Below are positions 33,868 to 42,344 of a stretch of DNA of 61,595 nucleotides, in pieces. Under the pieces are notes generated by a model. That model did not search any database. It was not told the DNA's origin and saw only the letters and a list, made by a program, of their open reading frames with translations. The translations under genes were made by a program, and so were the position numbers. The stretch comes from JAGLHV01 sp023143305 [NCBI: Clostridia bacterium] (lineage in GTDB: Bacteria; CBDUZB01; JAGLHV01). Position 1 is the first letter of the stretch. The number at the start of each line of letters is the position of its first letter. The stretch is from the NCBI GenBank assembly GCA_030637025.1, contig DAOVVV010000012.1, positions 1 to 61,595 on the forward strand, written 5' to 3'.

Positions 33868-34590
33868 ATGCGTCGTTTGTTTGTTTTGCTGTTTTTTGGG
33901 GTGATTATGGTTTCTGGATATCTCTGGGGGGAGAAGGTTAAACCACTACGGGATGGAGTTAAGGTTTACCATGATAAGCTGGGGGTTAAAGGAAATGAAG
34001 TTATAGGAACTCTTACTCCTGCAGCATCGGTTAAGTCTATTGGAAGTAAGGGTGAATGGATAAAAATTAATTTAACGGGGTGGGTTATGAAAAATCAGAT
34101 GAAAAAAGATTCAAGTAAAGTTGTTTTACCTAAAGCAGTTATTAAAACAAATTATGGAAAGATTGTTGTAGAGCTCTTTATAGAGCGTGCTCCGCGTACT
34201 GTAGAAAATTTTATAAAACTTACAGAGAAAGGATTCTATAATGGAATTATTTTTCATCGGGTTATTCCGGATTTTATGGTTCAGACCGGAGATCCGACAG
34301 GAACAGGGCGGGGAGGACCAGGGTATAAATTTGCGGATGAATTTCATCCCCAACTTCGACACAATAAACCGGGAATACTTTCCATGGCCAATTCCGGTCC
34401 CAATACCAATGGCAGTCAATTCTTTATAATAGTTAAACCTACTTCCTGGTTAGACAATCGTCATACAGTATTTGGACAGGTTATAGAAGGAATGGATGTA
34501 GTAGATAAAATTGTTAATGTTTCCCGGAACAATCAGGATTGTCCGTTAGAAAAAGTAGTTATGGAAGAGGTTACAATTATAAGACAATAG
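33868..34590 (+). CDS. Exported cyclophilin-type peptidyl-prolyl isomerase with SH3-like domain
   Basis: The 240-residue protein has a signal peptide (1-21), an SH3-like segment (about 25-83: [20 protein letters not shown] and NLTGWV), and a cyclophilin domain (about 85-238) with [45 protein letters not shown] and [12 protein letters not shown], including the catalytic Arg/Phe/Gln/Trp set. It assists folding of exported proteins, and sits after the ABC transporter and the pseudoprotease in what may be one envelope-folding/export operon. The leader is a copy of the repeat at 27.77 kb. Confidence 0.93.
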   Translation: MRRLFVLLFFGVIMVSGYLWGEKVKPLRDGVKVYHDKLGVKGNEVIGTLTPAASVKSIGSKGEWIKINLTGWVMKNQMKKDSSKVVLPKAVIKTNYGKIVVELFIERAPRTVENFIKLTEKGFYNGIIFHRVIPDFMVQTGDPTGTGRGGPGYKFADEFHPQLRHNKPGILSMANSGPNTNGSQFFIIVKPTSWLDNRHTVFGQVIEGMDVVDKIVNVSRNNQDCPLEKVVMEEVTIIRQ

Positions 34591-34635
34591 TTTTTAATAA
34601 ATAAGATGGGTTATTAAAAGGTGTTTAATAAAGGG

Positions 34636-34790
34636 AAAATATGTTTTTGTCTAAATGCGTAATTTTACCCTGTGGACACGCAAAAATAAGCTAAAAATGA
34701 GCAACTCGCTTTACTCAGACAGGCTCATTTTTTTAACGCATATTTTTACTAAAATTCGCTAAGTCGTTCAAAACTCATTTTGCCTTTATT
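34636..34790. repeat. Dispersed foldback repeat, copy 1
   Basis: About 155 bases nearly identical to 49672-49826. Shared parts include GCGTAATTTTACCC, the AAAAATGAGC/GCTCATTTTT hairpin, an outer AAAATATG/CATATTTT pair and AAATTCGCTAAGTCGTTCAA. It has no coding frame; MITE-like or REP-derived. Confidence 0.75.
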
Positions 34791-34910
34791 GCCTGCCCGC
34801 CAGTCCTTAAGGCGGGTCATTCCTGCGGAAGCAGGAATCTATTGATATTTTAAGAACATTATAGATTCCGCATCATCCTCCGCCTCAGGCGGATGAGGCG
34901 GAGCGGAAGG
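34791..34910. repeat. Cluster of GC-rich REP-like palindromes
   Basis: CCCGC/GCGGG, TTCCTGC-GGAA-GCAGGAA (34820-34837) and a CATCCTCCGCC/GGCGGATG foldback (34873-34895) follow the foldback repeat directly. The words match 19925-19946 and 27694-27765. Confidence 0.65.
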
Positions 34911-34956
34911 TGTTATTTAGCATAACTCTTAAAATCAATTTAAAAAGGAGGTTAGT

Positions 34957-35241
34957 ATGTCAACATTTTTTATGATGGGGAAGTATTCAGCATCAGCAGT
35001 AAACGGGGTTTCTTCCGGGCGTACAAATGAGGCGGTTGGTCTTATTGAGAAATTCGGAGGAAAAGTAAATTCTATGTATGCTTTGATGGGTGGATATGAT
35101 TTAGTGCTTATTGTAGATTTTCCCGGGGTAGGGGAAGCAATGAAAGCATCGATTGCCTTAAGTAAATTAACCGGGATTTCATTTTCTACCTTTCCGGCAG
35201 TAACGGTAGATCAGTTTGATAAAATGATTAATGAGTTGTAA
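34957..35241 (+). CDS. GYD-domain protein
   Basis: The 94-residue protein is a single GYD domain: FFMMGKYSASAVNGVSSGR, KFGGKVNSMYALMGGYDLVL (the GGYD signature) and VDFPGVGEAMKASIALSK. It is a small ferredoxin-like fold of unknown function, soluble and probably oligomeric. It stands alone between the repeat cluster and the c-di-GMP riboswitch. RBS AAAGGAGG. Confidence 0.93.
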   Translation: MSTFFMMGKYSASAVNGVSSGRTNEAVGLIEKFGGKVNSMYALMGGYDLVLIVDFPGVGEAMKASIALSKLTGISFSTFPAVTVDQFDKMINEL

Positions 35242-35302
35242 AATCTGTTGCTAAATTATGTTTCTGAGGCAGTAAAATAATAAATAGTATTATTATAATT
35301 TT

Positions 35303-35329
35303 TCACCTTGACAAATATTATAAAGGTGA
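35303..35329 (+). promoter_or_regulatory. Promoter region with operator-like inverted repeat ahead of riboswitch 1
   Basis: TTGACA at 35308-35313 overlaps an inverted repeat TCACCTT/AAGGTGA (35303-35309 and 35323-35329). The -10 is weak (ATCTTT at 17 bases, or TATAT-like words farther on). A repressor or activator site on the -35 is inferred. A stem AACGGC/GCCGTT at 35373-35395 lies between it and the aptamer. Confidence 0.45.
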
Positions 35330-35400
35330 TATCTTTATATTGAAAGATGTGATAAAAGTCACAAAAAGATAAAACGGCAATTAAATAAAGCCGTTGTAAT

Positions 35401-35490
35401 TTACTCTGATAAGGGCAAACTTCGGGAGACCGAAGGACGCAAAACTGCGGGTCCACAATTATAGTGGAAAGCCGGGTTACCAAAGAGTGC
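35401..35490 (+). promoter_or_regulatory. Cyclic-di-GMP-I (GEMM-I) riboswitch aptamer 1
   Basis: Conserved GEMM-I blocks are in order: ACTCT/AGAGT closing stem, GGGCAAAC (35413-35420), a P2 hairpin CTTCGG-GAGA-CCGAAG with GNRA loop (35420-35435), GGACGCAAA (35435-35443), a second hairpin CCAC/GTGG, and GCCGGGTTACC (35471-35481), the tetraloop-receptor/ligand strand. The block order and the GNRA loop match the Vibrio Vc2 class. It is the leader of the secreted-subunit/chaperone/usher-like cluster. Confidence 0.92.
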
Positions 35491-35544
35491 AAAGAAGTAA
35501 ACCCGGGTTAACCGCAAAAAATGCGAAGTGACCCGGTTTTTTTT
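35472..35544 (+). terminator. Riboswitch 1 expression platform (terminator)
   Basis: GTGACCCGG (35528-35536) followed by eight T can pair with the aptamer's own CCGGGTTAC (35472-35480), or with the nearer CCGGGTT at 35503. Use of the aptamer strand would make termination and ligand binding exclusive, so c-di-GMP should favour read-through. The palindrome ACCCGGGT at 35501-35508 is an alternative partner, so the switch direction is inferred, not proved. Confidence 0.65.
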
Positions 35545-35571
35545 ATACAGACAAAAAGAGGAAATGAAAGA

Positions 35572-36003
35572 ATGAAAAAACGAATATTTATCTTTTTTGT
35601 GTTTTTTGTGCTTTTTATGTGGGGGAGCAATAGCTATGCTTCTTCTGTTGTTGAGGACAATTCTTTATTATCTGCAACTTCAGGCGATTTTTATCTTCGG
35701 GTAAAGATGCAATTTTTACCCCTTTATTTGGTTTTCCCTGATTTGGATGTTCGCGATGAAGAAAACAAGCCGTTAAAAGATTGCAAAGATTTGTTTTTGA
35801 ATACTATGAATTATAGGGATAATATTTTAAACGTTTGGGGGGTTATCAAAAAAAGACTAAAAATAGGGGATATAAAATTAACTATAATAAACTTAAACAA
35901 ATTACAAATTGCAAGATCCTTCAAATATACAGCATATTCGGATACTGCTGAATACCTTTCTAAAGAAGACCTTTCTTTAAAACTACAAGTTATTCTTTGT
36001 TGA
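35572..36003 (+). CDS. First gene of the c-di-GMP cluster: small secreted protein
   Basis: The 143-residue protein has a strong signal peptide (KKRIFIFFVFFVLFMWGSNS, cleavage near YAS). The rest (DFYLRVKMQFLPLYLVFPDL, KDLFLNTMNYRDNILNVWGV) matches no family I recognise and has no TM segment. It is the only gene between the riboswitch and the subunit genes, so it may be a minor subunit, tip or assembly factor. ATG 35572 has AGAGGA 9 bases upstream; a longer reading would start inside the terminator. Its 3' end is duplicated at 36684-36750. Confidence 0.65.
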   Translation: MKKRIFIFFVFFVLFMWGSNSYASSVVEDNSLLSATSGDFYLRVKMQFLPLYLVFPDLDVRDEENKPLKDCKDLFLNTMNYRDNILNVWGVIKKRLKIGDIKLTIINLNKLQIARSFKYTAYSDTAEYLSKEDLSLKLQVILC

Positions 36004-36103
36004 AACCTCTTTTTCCTCAAGGACGTGTCTCTAAGTAAAATCCATTTAAAAAAGTACAAAGCAAAAAATTAAAAAAATAAAATGATTTAAAGGAGGTAGG
36101 AAA

Positions 36104-36595
36104 ATGAAAAAATTAACAATTCTCTTAATAGCAATTGGACTTATACTACAAATAAGCGGGATAGCAATGGCCGCTAACAATGATAATCATCTGGTCACCA
36201 TTACCATAGTTGCGGTAAATGAGCTGGCTATTACCGGGGGTGATATCACCCTGACCATTAATTCCGCAACAGCCGGAAGTGGATTGACTAATGCTACAGA
36301 CAATACTTGTGCACTTGACTGGACGACCAACTCCGGGACGAACAAAAAGATTACCGGGCAGTTAGATACTGATTATTCAGCAGGTATCTCATTATCCGTA
36401 AATGTTACTGTGGCTGGTGGTAATGGTGCTAGTCAGGGGAACCAAGCACTTACTAGTGGTAGTGCAGCGGATTTAGTTCGTGATATGCATAATGAGTTTG
36501 TAAGTGCCAATACTTTAGGTTATACTGCATCAGCTCCTACTGCTTCACCAGTTAGTGAGGCAAAGACTGTTACTTATACAATCCTTGATCAATAA
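36104..36595 (+). CDS. Secreted beta-rich subunit 1 (putative major fibre subunit)
   Basis: The 163-residue exported protein has a signal peptide cleaved near AMAA-NN. The mature 139 residues are Thr/Ser/Asn/Gly-rich with alternating hydrophobics (HLVTITIVAVNELAITGGDI, CALDWTTNSGTNKKITGQLD, GISLSVNVTVAGGNGASQGN) and end in TVTYTILDQ. A single Cys is present. Size, composition, a perfect AAAGGAGG ribosome binding site and a partial terminator right after the gene fit an abundant fibre or matrix subunit. It is the near-twin of the gene at 36866. Not a WxL protein: no WxL motif. Confidence 0.75.
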   Translation: MKKLTILLIAIGLILQISGIAMAANNDNHLVTITIVAVNELAITGGDITLTINSATAGSGLTNATDNTCALDWTTNSGTNKKITGQLDTDYSAGISLSVNVTVAGGNGASQGNQALTSGSAADLVRDMHNEFVSANTLGYTASAPTASPVSEAKTVTYTILDQ

Positions 36596-36620
36596 TTAAT
36601 ATATAGACTACAAGGGGGAA

Positions 36621-36657
36621 GGGGGGGGAGAAATCCCCCCTTTATTTTTTTATATAG
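36621..36657 (+). terminator. Intrinsic terminator after subunit 1
   Basis: A G-run/C-run hairpin (GGGGGG, AGAAAT loop, CCCCCC) is followed by TTTATTTTTTT. Placed after the first subunit gene, it should make subunit 1 more abundant than the downstream chaperone and usher-like genes, a familiar pattern in fimbrial operons. Confidence 0.85.
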
Positions 36658-36683
36658 TTGCTGTCTATATAAAAACATTTGAA

Positions 36684-37357
36684 TACTGCTGTTTACCTTT
36701 CTGGGAAAATCTTTCTTTAAAATTAAAATTTATTCTTTATTGAAATTGTTTTTTTCTCAAAAAATAGTTTTCAAAGAAAATAAATTTAAAAAAAAATACA
36801 AAGTAAACAAATTAAATGTTTGACTAAAAAAAGAAAAAATAATATAATTCGAAAAGAGGATGAAAATGAAAAAACTGCTAATTATCTTGATAACAATAGG
36901 AATAGCGTTTCAAATAAACGGGATAGCAATGGCTGCTAATAATGATAATCATCAAGTATCCATTATGGTGGTTGCAATCAATGAATTGGCTATTACCGGA
37001 GGTAATATTACCCTGACCATTAATACCGCAACGGCCGGAAGCGGACTGAACAATGTTACAGATAATACCTGTGCCCTTGATTGGACCACTAACTCCGGTA
37101 CTAACAAAAAAGTTACCGGGCAATTAGATACTGATTATTTGGCGGGTATTACCTTAGCTGTGAATATTACTGTGGCTGGTGGTAACGGTACTAGTCAGGG
37201 GAATCAAACACTTATTAGTGCTTCTGCAGTAGACTTGGTTACGGGAATGCATAATGAATTTGTTAGTGGTAATACCCTTGGTTATACGGCATCAGCTCCT
37301 ACTGTTTCTCCGGTCAGTGAGACTAAGACAGTTACTTATACAGTTATTGACCAGTGA
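36684..37357 (+). repeat. Tandem duplicate of 35937-36595
   Basis: The region holding the 3' end of the first gene plus subunit 1 recurs here: GATACTGCTGAATACCTTTC and AATACTGCTGTTTACCTTTC, then TTTCTTTAAAA, TTATTCTTT, TTTTTCTCAA and the whole subunit gene. The non-coding copy of the 3' end has decayed while the subunit gene stayed intact. Confidence 0.8.
36866..37357 (+). CDS. Secreted beta-rich subunit 2, tandem paralogue
   Basis: This 163-residue protein is about three quarters identical to subunit 1, with the same signal peptide end (AMAA-NN), ITGGNITLTIN, CALDWTTNSGTNKKVTGQLD and VTYTVIDQ. Differences are mostly conservative (I/V, L/V), so both copies appear under selection. The start is taken at the second ATG, 6 bases after AGAGG. 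It may be a co-subunit or an antigenic alternative. It stems from the duplication described for 36684-37357. Confidence 0.78.
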   Translation: MKKLLIILITIGIAFQINGIAMAANNDNHQVSIMVVAINELAITGGNITLTINTATAGSGLNNVTDNTCALDWTTNSGTNKKVTGQLDTDYLAGITLAVNITVAGGNGTSQGNQTLISASAVDLVTGMHNEFVSGNTLGYTASAPTVSPVSETKTVTYTVIDQ

Positions 37358-37393
37358 TTGGAGGTGTTTTCTTACCCTCAGGGGTAAGCAATA

Positions 37394-37867
37394 ATGAAGA
37401 AAAAAGTTTTTATTATATCAATTTTGTTATGCTGGTTTTTTATTTTTCCCCGGGGAATATTTGTTTTTGCTGCCTCTTTGAGCGTTACCGGGGGAGATAT
37501 TGTTTTAACTATTTCTACTGCCGTTGCCGGAGGAAATCCGGACCCGGTTACGAGTGAAGTTAACGGACTTAGCTATTGGGCAAATCCTCAAACATATAAA
37601 ATAACTGCAAAAACGAGTTTAGTCGCTCCTCTGTTTACTTTGAGGGTTCTGGCCAAAAATGTTCAAACCGGGGGTAGTGGTAGTGGTGGAACCGCTCAGG
37701 CCCAGATAACTCTGAGTACAACCGACCAGGATATTATTCTGGGTACTACCAGAGGTGTATTAGCTAATCCTCACACTTGTATTCTGGAGTATACTGCTTC
37801 GGCTACAGCAGTGCAGGGAACCGGAAGTGATGTTCATATTATTACTTATACTATTATAAGACAGTAG
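37394..37867 (+). CDS. Secreted beta-rich subunit 3 (divergent)
   Basis: The 157-residue exported protein (signal peptide KKVFIISILLCWFFIFPRGI, cleavage near VFAA) shares only the opening ITGGDI-like strand (SVTGGDIVLTISTAVAGG) and the final HIITYTI strand with subunits 1 and 2. It lacks their CALDW block and contains a GGSGSGG linker. A minor subunit, tip or anchor role is inferred. It follows subunit 2 by 36 bases. Confidence 0.7.
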   Translation: MKKKVFIISILLCWFFIFPRGIFVFAASLSVTGGDIVLTISTAVAGGNPDPVTSEVNGLSYWANPQTYKITAKTSLVAPLFTLRVLAKNVQTGGSGSGGTAQAQITLSTTDQDIILGTTRGVLANPHTCILEYTASATAVQGTGSDVHIITYTIIRQ

Positions 37868-37877
37868 ATAAAGGAAA

Positions 37878-38690
37878 ATGATGATAAAAAATATTGTTAA
37901 AGGGTTTATCTTTTTTTTATTTCTTATTTCAACGGAGGTTTATGCCGGTTTTTCGGTGATAGGGGAATTAACCAGGGAAAGAAATGTACAATGCGGAGAA
38001 AAATTCCAAGAAAGAATTCTTTTAAAAAATAAGGGAAATACTCCCGCTCATGTAAAGATTTATCAAACGGATTATCTTTTTTTTGCTGATGGAAAAAATA
38101 TCTATGGAGAACCAGGGGATATTTCCCGTTCTAATGGTAAGTGGATTACGGTAGATTCCAGTCGGCTTGTTATTCCTCCTAAAAATACTGCTTCTTTTAA
38201 TTACAGTGTCCGGGTACCTCAAAAAAGTGATTTAAAAGGGACATATTGGAGTATAATTATGGTAGAATCAATACCTGCGATAACTCCGGAAAAAGATGAC
38301 AATAAAAAAAGAAAAGGTGAATTCGGTATTCAGACGCGTATACGTTATGGAATACAAATTGTTACCCATATTATGGATACAGGAACCCGTAATATCAAGT
38401 TTTTAGACAAGAAACTAATTAGTAAAAAAGGAAAAAGGATTCTTCAATTGGACATTGGAAATACCGGAGAAAGGCTGCTTGTTCCTTTTGTTTGGGCGGA
38501 GTTTTATAATAAAAACGGTATAAATGTCGGTCGTTTTGAAAGTAAGAAGTTACGGATTTATCCGGAATGTTCGGTAAGGCATAGTATTGATTTAAGTACT
38601 GTGAAGAAGGGCAAATATAAAGTTTTAGTAATAGTTGATAATGAAGATGGATATGTTTTTGGAGCACGATATAATTTAAGGATTAAATAA
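37878..38690 (+). CDS. Periplasmic chaperone-like Ig-fold protein
   Basis: The 270-residue exported protein has a signal peptide (to about 23) and two Ig-like halves. The first (GELTRERNVQCGEKFQERIL, NGKWITVDSSRLVIPPKNTA, GTYWSIIMVE) recalls the N-terminal domain of PapD-type chaperones and DUF916 proteins, in which a subunit strand is held. The second (RILQLDIGNTGERLLVPFVW) recalls a C-terminal Ig domain. It sits between the subunits and the usher-like gene and overlaps the latter by one base (TAATG), so the two are coupled. Chaperone function is inference from fold and position. Confidence 0.65.
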   Translation: MMIKNIVKGFIFFLFLISTEVYAGFSVIGELTRERNVQCGEKFQERILLKNKGNTPAHVKIYQTDYLFFADGKNIYGEPGDISRSNGKWITVDSSRLVIPPKNTASFNYSVRVPQKSDLKGTYWSIIMVESIPAITPEKDDNKKRKGEFGIQTRIRYGIQIVTHIMDTGTRNIKFLDKKLISKKGKRILQLDIGNTGERLLVPFVWAEFYNKNGINVGRFESKKLRIYPECSVRHSIDLSTVKKGKYKVLVIVDNEDGYVFGARYNLRIK

Positions 38691-41469
38691 TGAAAAGGAT
38701 GTTTTTTATTTTTTTTTTGTTTTATTTTTTTTAAATCCCGCCGAAAGTAAAGAACTTATAGTAAAAGTAAGGTTAAATTCTCCCGAACTTCTAAAAGTAA
38801 ACCCCGGAAAGATTGTTACCTGTAGTTTCCTTGTTTCTAATAATGCTAACCGTAAGGAAAAATTTTTTGAAAAACTAGATCTTCCCAGAGGATGGAAATT
38901 AATTGTTTTTGAACAAACCCCTTTTGAATTAAAATCAAAACAAAAACAGGTTAGAGTAATGGCTTTCTCTGTTCCTCTTTCCTGCCCTGCAGGTCGTTAT
39001 CAGATAACCTATTATGCCGGGAGCCATAGCAATTATAAAGTTACTGATAATGCTTCCTTTTCGGTGTTTGTTTTACCCGTAATAAAGTTGAAGATATTGG
39101 TAGAAAGTAAGCCAGAGGTAGTGGTGGCCGGTGATTCTTATAAAGTAAAATTACGCTTGGTTAATCAAGGCAATAGTAAAAGAGATTTGAAAGTAGAAGT
39201 AAAAGGAATTCCTGATTATCCGATAAAAATGGTGGTATCGGAGATGAGTCTTAAAGCCGGGGAATCTGTGCCGTTCGGGATTGTGGTAAAAACAGATAAA
39301 AGATTAAAGAAGGAAATAAAACATATTCTTACCGTTAAAGCCAGTACAAAAGAATTAAAAAAAGAGGTTGTTTCTAGAAGTACAAGCCAGGTGGTTTTAA
39401 CTGAAATTATACCCAGAGTAACCCGTAAATTTGATCCTTATAATAGAATTCCCTCCCAAATAAAGTTAATTGGTGTAAAGGAGGAGGAAGAGGCTTCTTT
39501 TCAAATAGAATTTTCCGGTTTGGGAAGGTTCGACCCGGAAGGAAAAACAGGAATTGATTTTTTATTTAGGGGAGATGATATTTACAATAAAAGTATTTAT
39601 GGGAAAAGAGATGAATATTATTTAAATTATTATTCTAAATGGTTGGATTTTTTTGTTGGTGACCGGAATTATTCTCTTTCTCCTTTAACCGAAAGGTATA
39701 AATATGGCCGGGGAGCAGAAATAAGTATTTATCCTGCAGATTTTAAATTAGGAACATTTTACTTGAAAAGTAGATGGGAAAATCCCCGGGAAGAAAGGGC
39801 AGGAACGTATATTGAATATAAATTTAATGATTACTTTAATCTAAAAGGAAATTTTTTAAAGAAAGATAAAGAATTATATAATGACAAAATTTGTAGTATC
39901 CAGACACAAATAAAACCGACTGAAAAATTAAATCTTGAGGTGGAATATGGTTATTGTAATAGCCGGCGGGAAGAAAGATCCAGTGATAATGCCTATATTA
40001 TAGATTTCGATGGGGAAGTTTATAACCGGGTATACTATACTCTTAAAAAAATTTATGCTAAACCAAATTTTTTTGGTTATTATAATAATATTGATTATAA
40101 TTCCCAAAGAGTGACTTTTCCGATTTATGATAAATTACGAGGAAATATATCCTACCACAAATATAAGAATAATCTTGACCGGGATGTTCTTCGGGAAGTA
40201 GCGGTAAGAGAAGAATCTTACGAAGCAGAAATCTTTTATCCATTTCAATATGGTATGACTATGTATTTGGATTATAAAGAGTTTAAAAGAAAGGATGAAC
40301 TCCTGCCGGCAGATTATGATTATGGGGAAAACTTATGGAGATTCAGGTTGGAACAGACTTTTCGTAAAGTCAGCATTCATTCTTATATAGAAAGAGGTAT
40401 TTTTGAAAATGAGCTTATAGATAACGAAAATAAATATTTGGAAAGATATTCTTTTTATGCCTATTTTCGTCCTAATTACAAACAATCCTATAGTGTTTAT
40501 ACAAAAATCGGACATGATAGTTTTTCAGGAAACCCTAAAAAAGCAAAAAGTAGCGGGGTTTTAGGCACCTGGCATATTAATAATTTTTATTTTAATTTAA
40601 ACTATAAACACTATAAATGTGATAATCTCCAACAGCATAATGTTTTTTCTAAATTGTTCTATACCCTTCCCAATAAACATTCTTTATCGTTAAGAGGCCA
40701 TTGGTTTAGATATGAAGAAATTAAAGAAGAAAAAACTTCTTTTTTTCTCGTCTATACTATTCCATGGGGAATACCAATAAAGAAAAAAGAATTTATCGGA
40801 AGTATTAAAGGAAAAATTTATGACGGGGAGAAGGGAGAAAAGGTACCTATTGTTAATGTAATTTTAAAAATTAACGGGGCAACGGCAATTAGCGATAAAA
40901 AAGGTAGATTTGTCTTTCCTTCTCTAAAACCGGGAAATTATTTTTTGATGATAGATAAAAGCTCTCTTGGTCCAAATCGCCTTACCGATAAAAAGTTACC
41001 GATGATGGTCCGGGTAAAAGGCGGTAAAGTTACTAAAATTGAAATCGGTATAGTCGATTCCGGCAATATTTCCGGTAAAATAATATTTTTTACGGCTGAA
41101 AAAAAAGGAAATAAAATTTTTAAAAATAATGTGTTTTTAAGCGGTTCCGGTAAAAATAATTATCTTGAAGGGTTTAGTAAGAGTGATCTGAGAAAAGTTG
41201 GGGCACTGAAGAATATACTGGTGGAGATTAATAATGACCGGGAAATTTTTCGTGAAAACACGAATAAAGAAGGAAAGTTTTATTTTAAGAATATAAGACC
41301 TGGAAAATGGACTTTAAAATTTTACGACTATAATTTACCTGCGTATCATTATTTTGAAAAAAATGAATTTCAGGTTGAATTGGAACCAGGAGGGAAAAAG
41401 CAATTTATAATAAGAGTTTTGCCTCAATTGAGACCGGTTAAAATTATTGATGAAGGAGAAATAAGATAG
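38690..41469 (+). CDS. Usher-like outer-membrane beta-barrel protein, frameshifted in a poly-T tract
   Basis: The coding region is 926 residues if one T is added to the T8 run at 38725-38732. Frame 2 gives ATG and a signal peptide (KRMFFIFFLFYFF); frame 1 gives LNPAESKELIVKVRLNSPEL onward. Two Ig-like domains (to about 230) lead into a long Tyr/Asp-rich transmembrane barrel (about 240-690, e.g. YLNYYSKWLDFFVGDRNYSL). Two carboxypeptidase-regulatory-like Ig domains follow (GSIKGKIYDGEKGEKVPIVN; NIRPGKWTLKFYDYNLPAYH). This order, beside a chaperone-like gene and subunits, parallels chaperone-usher ushers, though no usher family motif is obvious. The tract may be a phase-variation switch. Confidence 0.65.
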
Positions 41470-41530
41470 GAATTCAATATAAAGCGGGAAAGAAAAATTT
41501 TATTCGGTGATGAATAAAAAAAAGATTATT

Positions 41531-42271
41531 TTAACGAGCCATAAATAACATTGCTATTAAACTTAAACCAATACTTATTTTGGTAAGTGTTTTATTTTCT
41601 TCGTCCGATTTATTGGTTCTTTTTTTTGAGTCTTTCTTTGATTGGAGAGAAGTTTTAGAATATTGGTTGTCGGTTAAGGAAAGTTTAATTTCTTTCCGGA
41701 TAAGTTTTTTTAGTTTGGGAGATTTTTGAATAATTTTACTGATTTTTTTTTCGTTAATACCGGAAGATGGGTTTTCCAGAAGAGTCAGTTGATCTTTTAT
41801 AAAAGTGAGTTCTTTAACTGTTTGTTTGTGATGGGGCATCGTCGCCATTAACAGGGGAAGGTTTTTACGGACTTCTCCCATAATTATGTCCATATTATCA
41901 TTTTTTACCGTATTTTCCCCGGATTTATTTTTTTCTGTGCGTTGTATTTTATTTAATTGAGTTTTCAAAGTAACTATTTTTTTTAGTAATAGCTTTTGAT
42001 ATTGGGTTAATGTTTGATTGAGTTTGTTATATTCGTGTAAAGCTAAAAGTAAATCTTCTCTGGTAACCGTAGCCGTAGGCCGGAAATAACCGCTACCATA
42101 TTTATTTATAAATTTATCTAATACTTTTTGATTATCAAAATCTTTAACTGCTTTCTCTACTTCATGGCCTACATCCTTATAGTCTTTTGCATAAACATTA
42201 AAATTTAAAAGAAACGTACACAATACGGTAAAACCTGATATTAGTAATGTTTTCAGTAATATTTTTGGCAT
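41531..42271 (-). CDS. Exported SLH-like / coiled-coil protein 1
   Basis: The 246-residue protein has a signal peptide (cleavage near VYAK), an SLH-like motif (DYKDVGHEVEKAVKDF with YGSGYFRPTATVTREDLLLA, residues 28-80), a coiled coil (about 88-120), then helical stretches and a C-terminal hydrophobic helix (ISIGLSLIAMLFMAR). It is a paralogue of the gene at 56154. SLH-like regions bind peptidoglycan or secondary polymers, so it may link the envelope layers. It is the last gene of the minus-strand riboswitch-2 set and is convergent with the usher-like gene. Confidence 0.75.
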   Translation of the reverse strand: MPKILLKTLLISGFTVLCTFLLNFNVYAKDYKDVGHEVEKAVKDFDNQKVLDKFINKYGSGYFRPTATVTREDLLLALHEYNKLNQTLTQYQKLLLKKIVTLKTQLNKIQRTEKNKSGENTVKNDNMDIIMGEVRKNLPLLMATMPHHKQTVKELTFIKDQLTLLENPSSGINEKKISKIIQKSPKLKKLIRKEIKLSLTDNQYSKTSLQSKKDSKKRTNKSDEENKTLTKISIGLSLIAMLFMAR

Positions 42272-42344
42272 TTTTTACCTCCGTTAAACTTTTGAATTAT
42301 GTATTGCAATCAAAATCCGTCAAAGATAACCCGTATTTTGTGGG

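Noticed and set aside
35521-35571. N-terminal extension of the first c-di-GMP cluster gene
   Set aside because: It would translate the riboswitch terminator; the ATG at 35572 has its own RBS and begins a signal peptide.
36104-37867. WxL-type surface proteins
   Set aside because: The cluster looks similar in layout to WxL/DUF916 loci, but no Trp-x-Leu motifs are present and the cell has an outer membrane.
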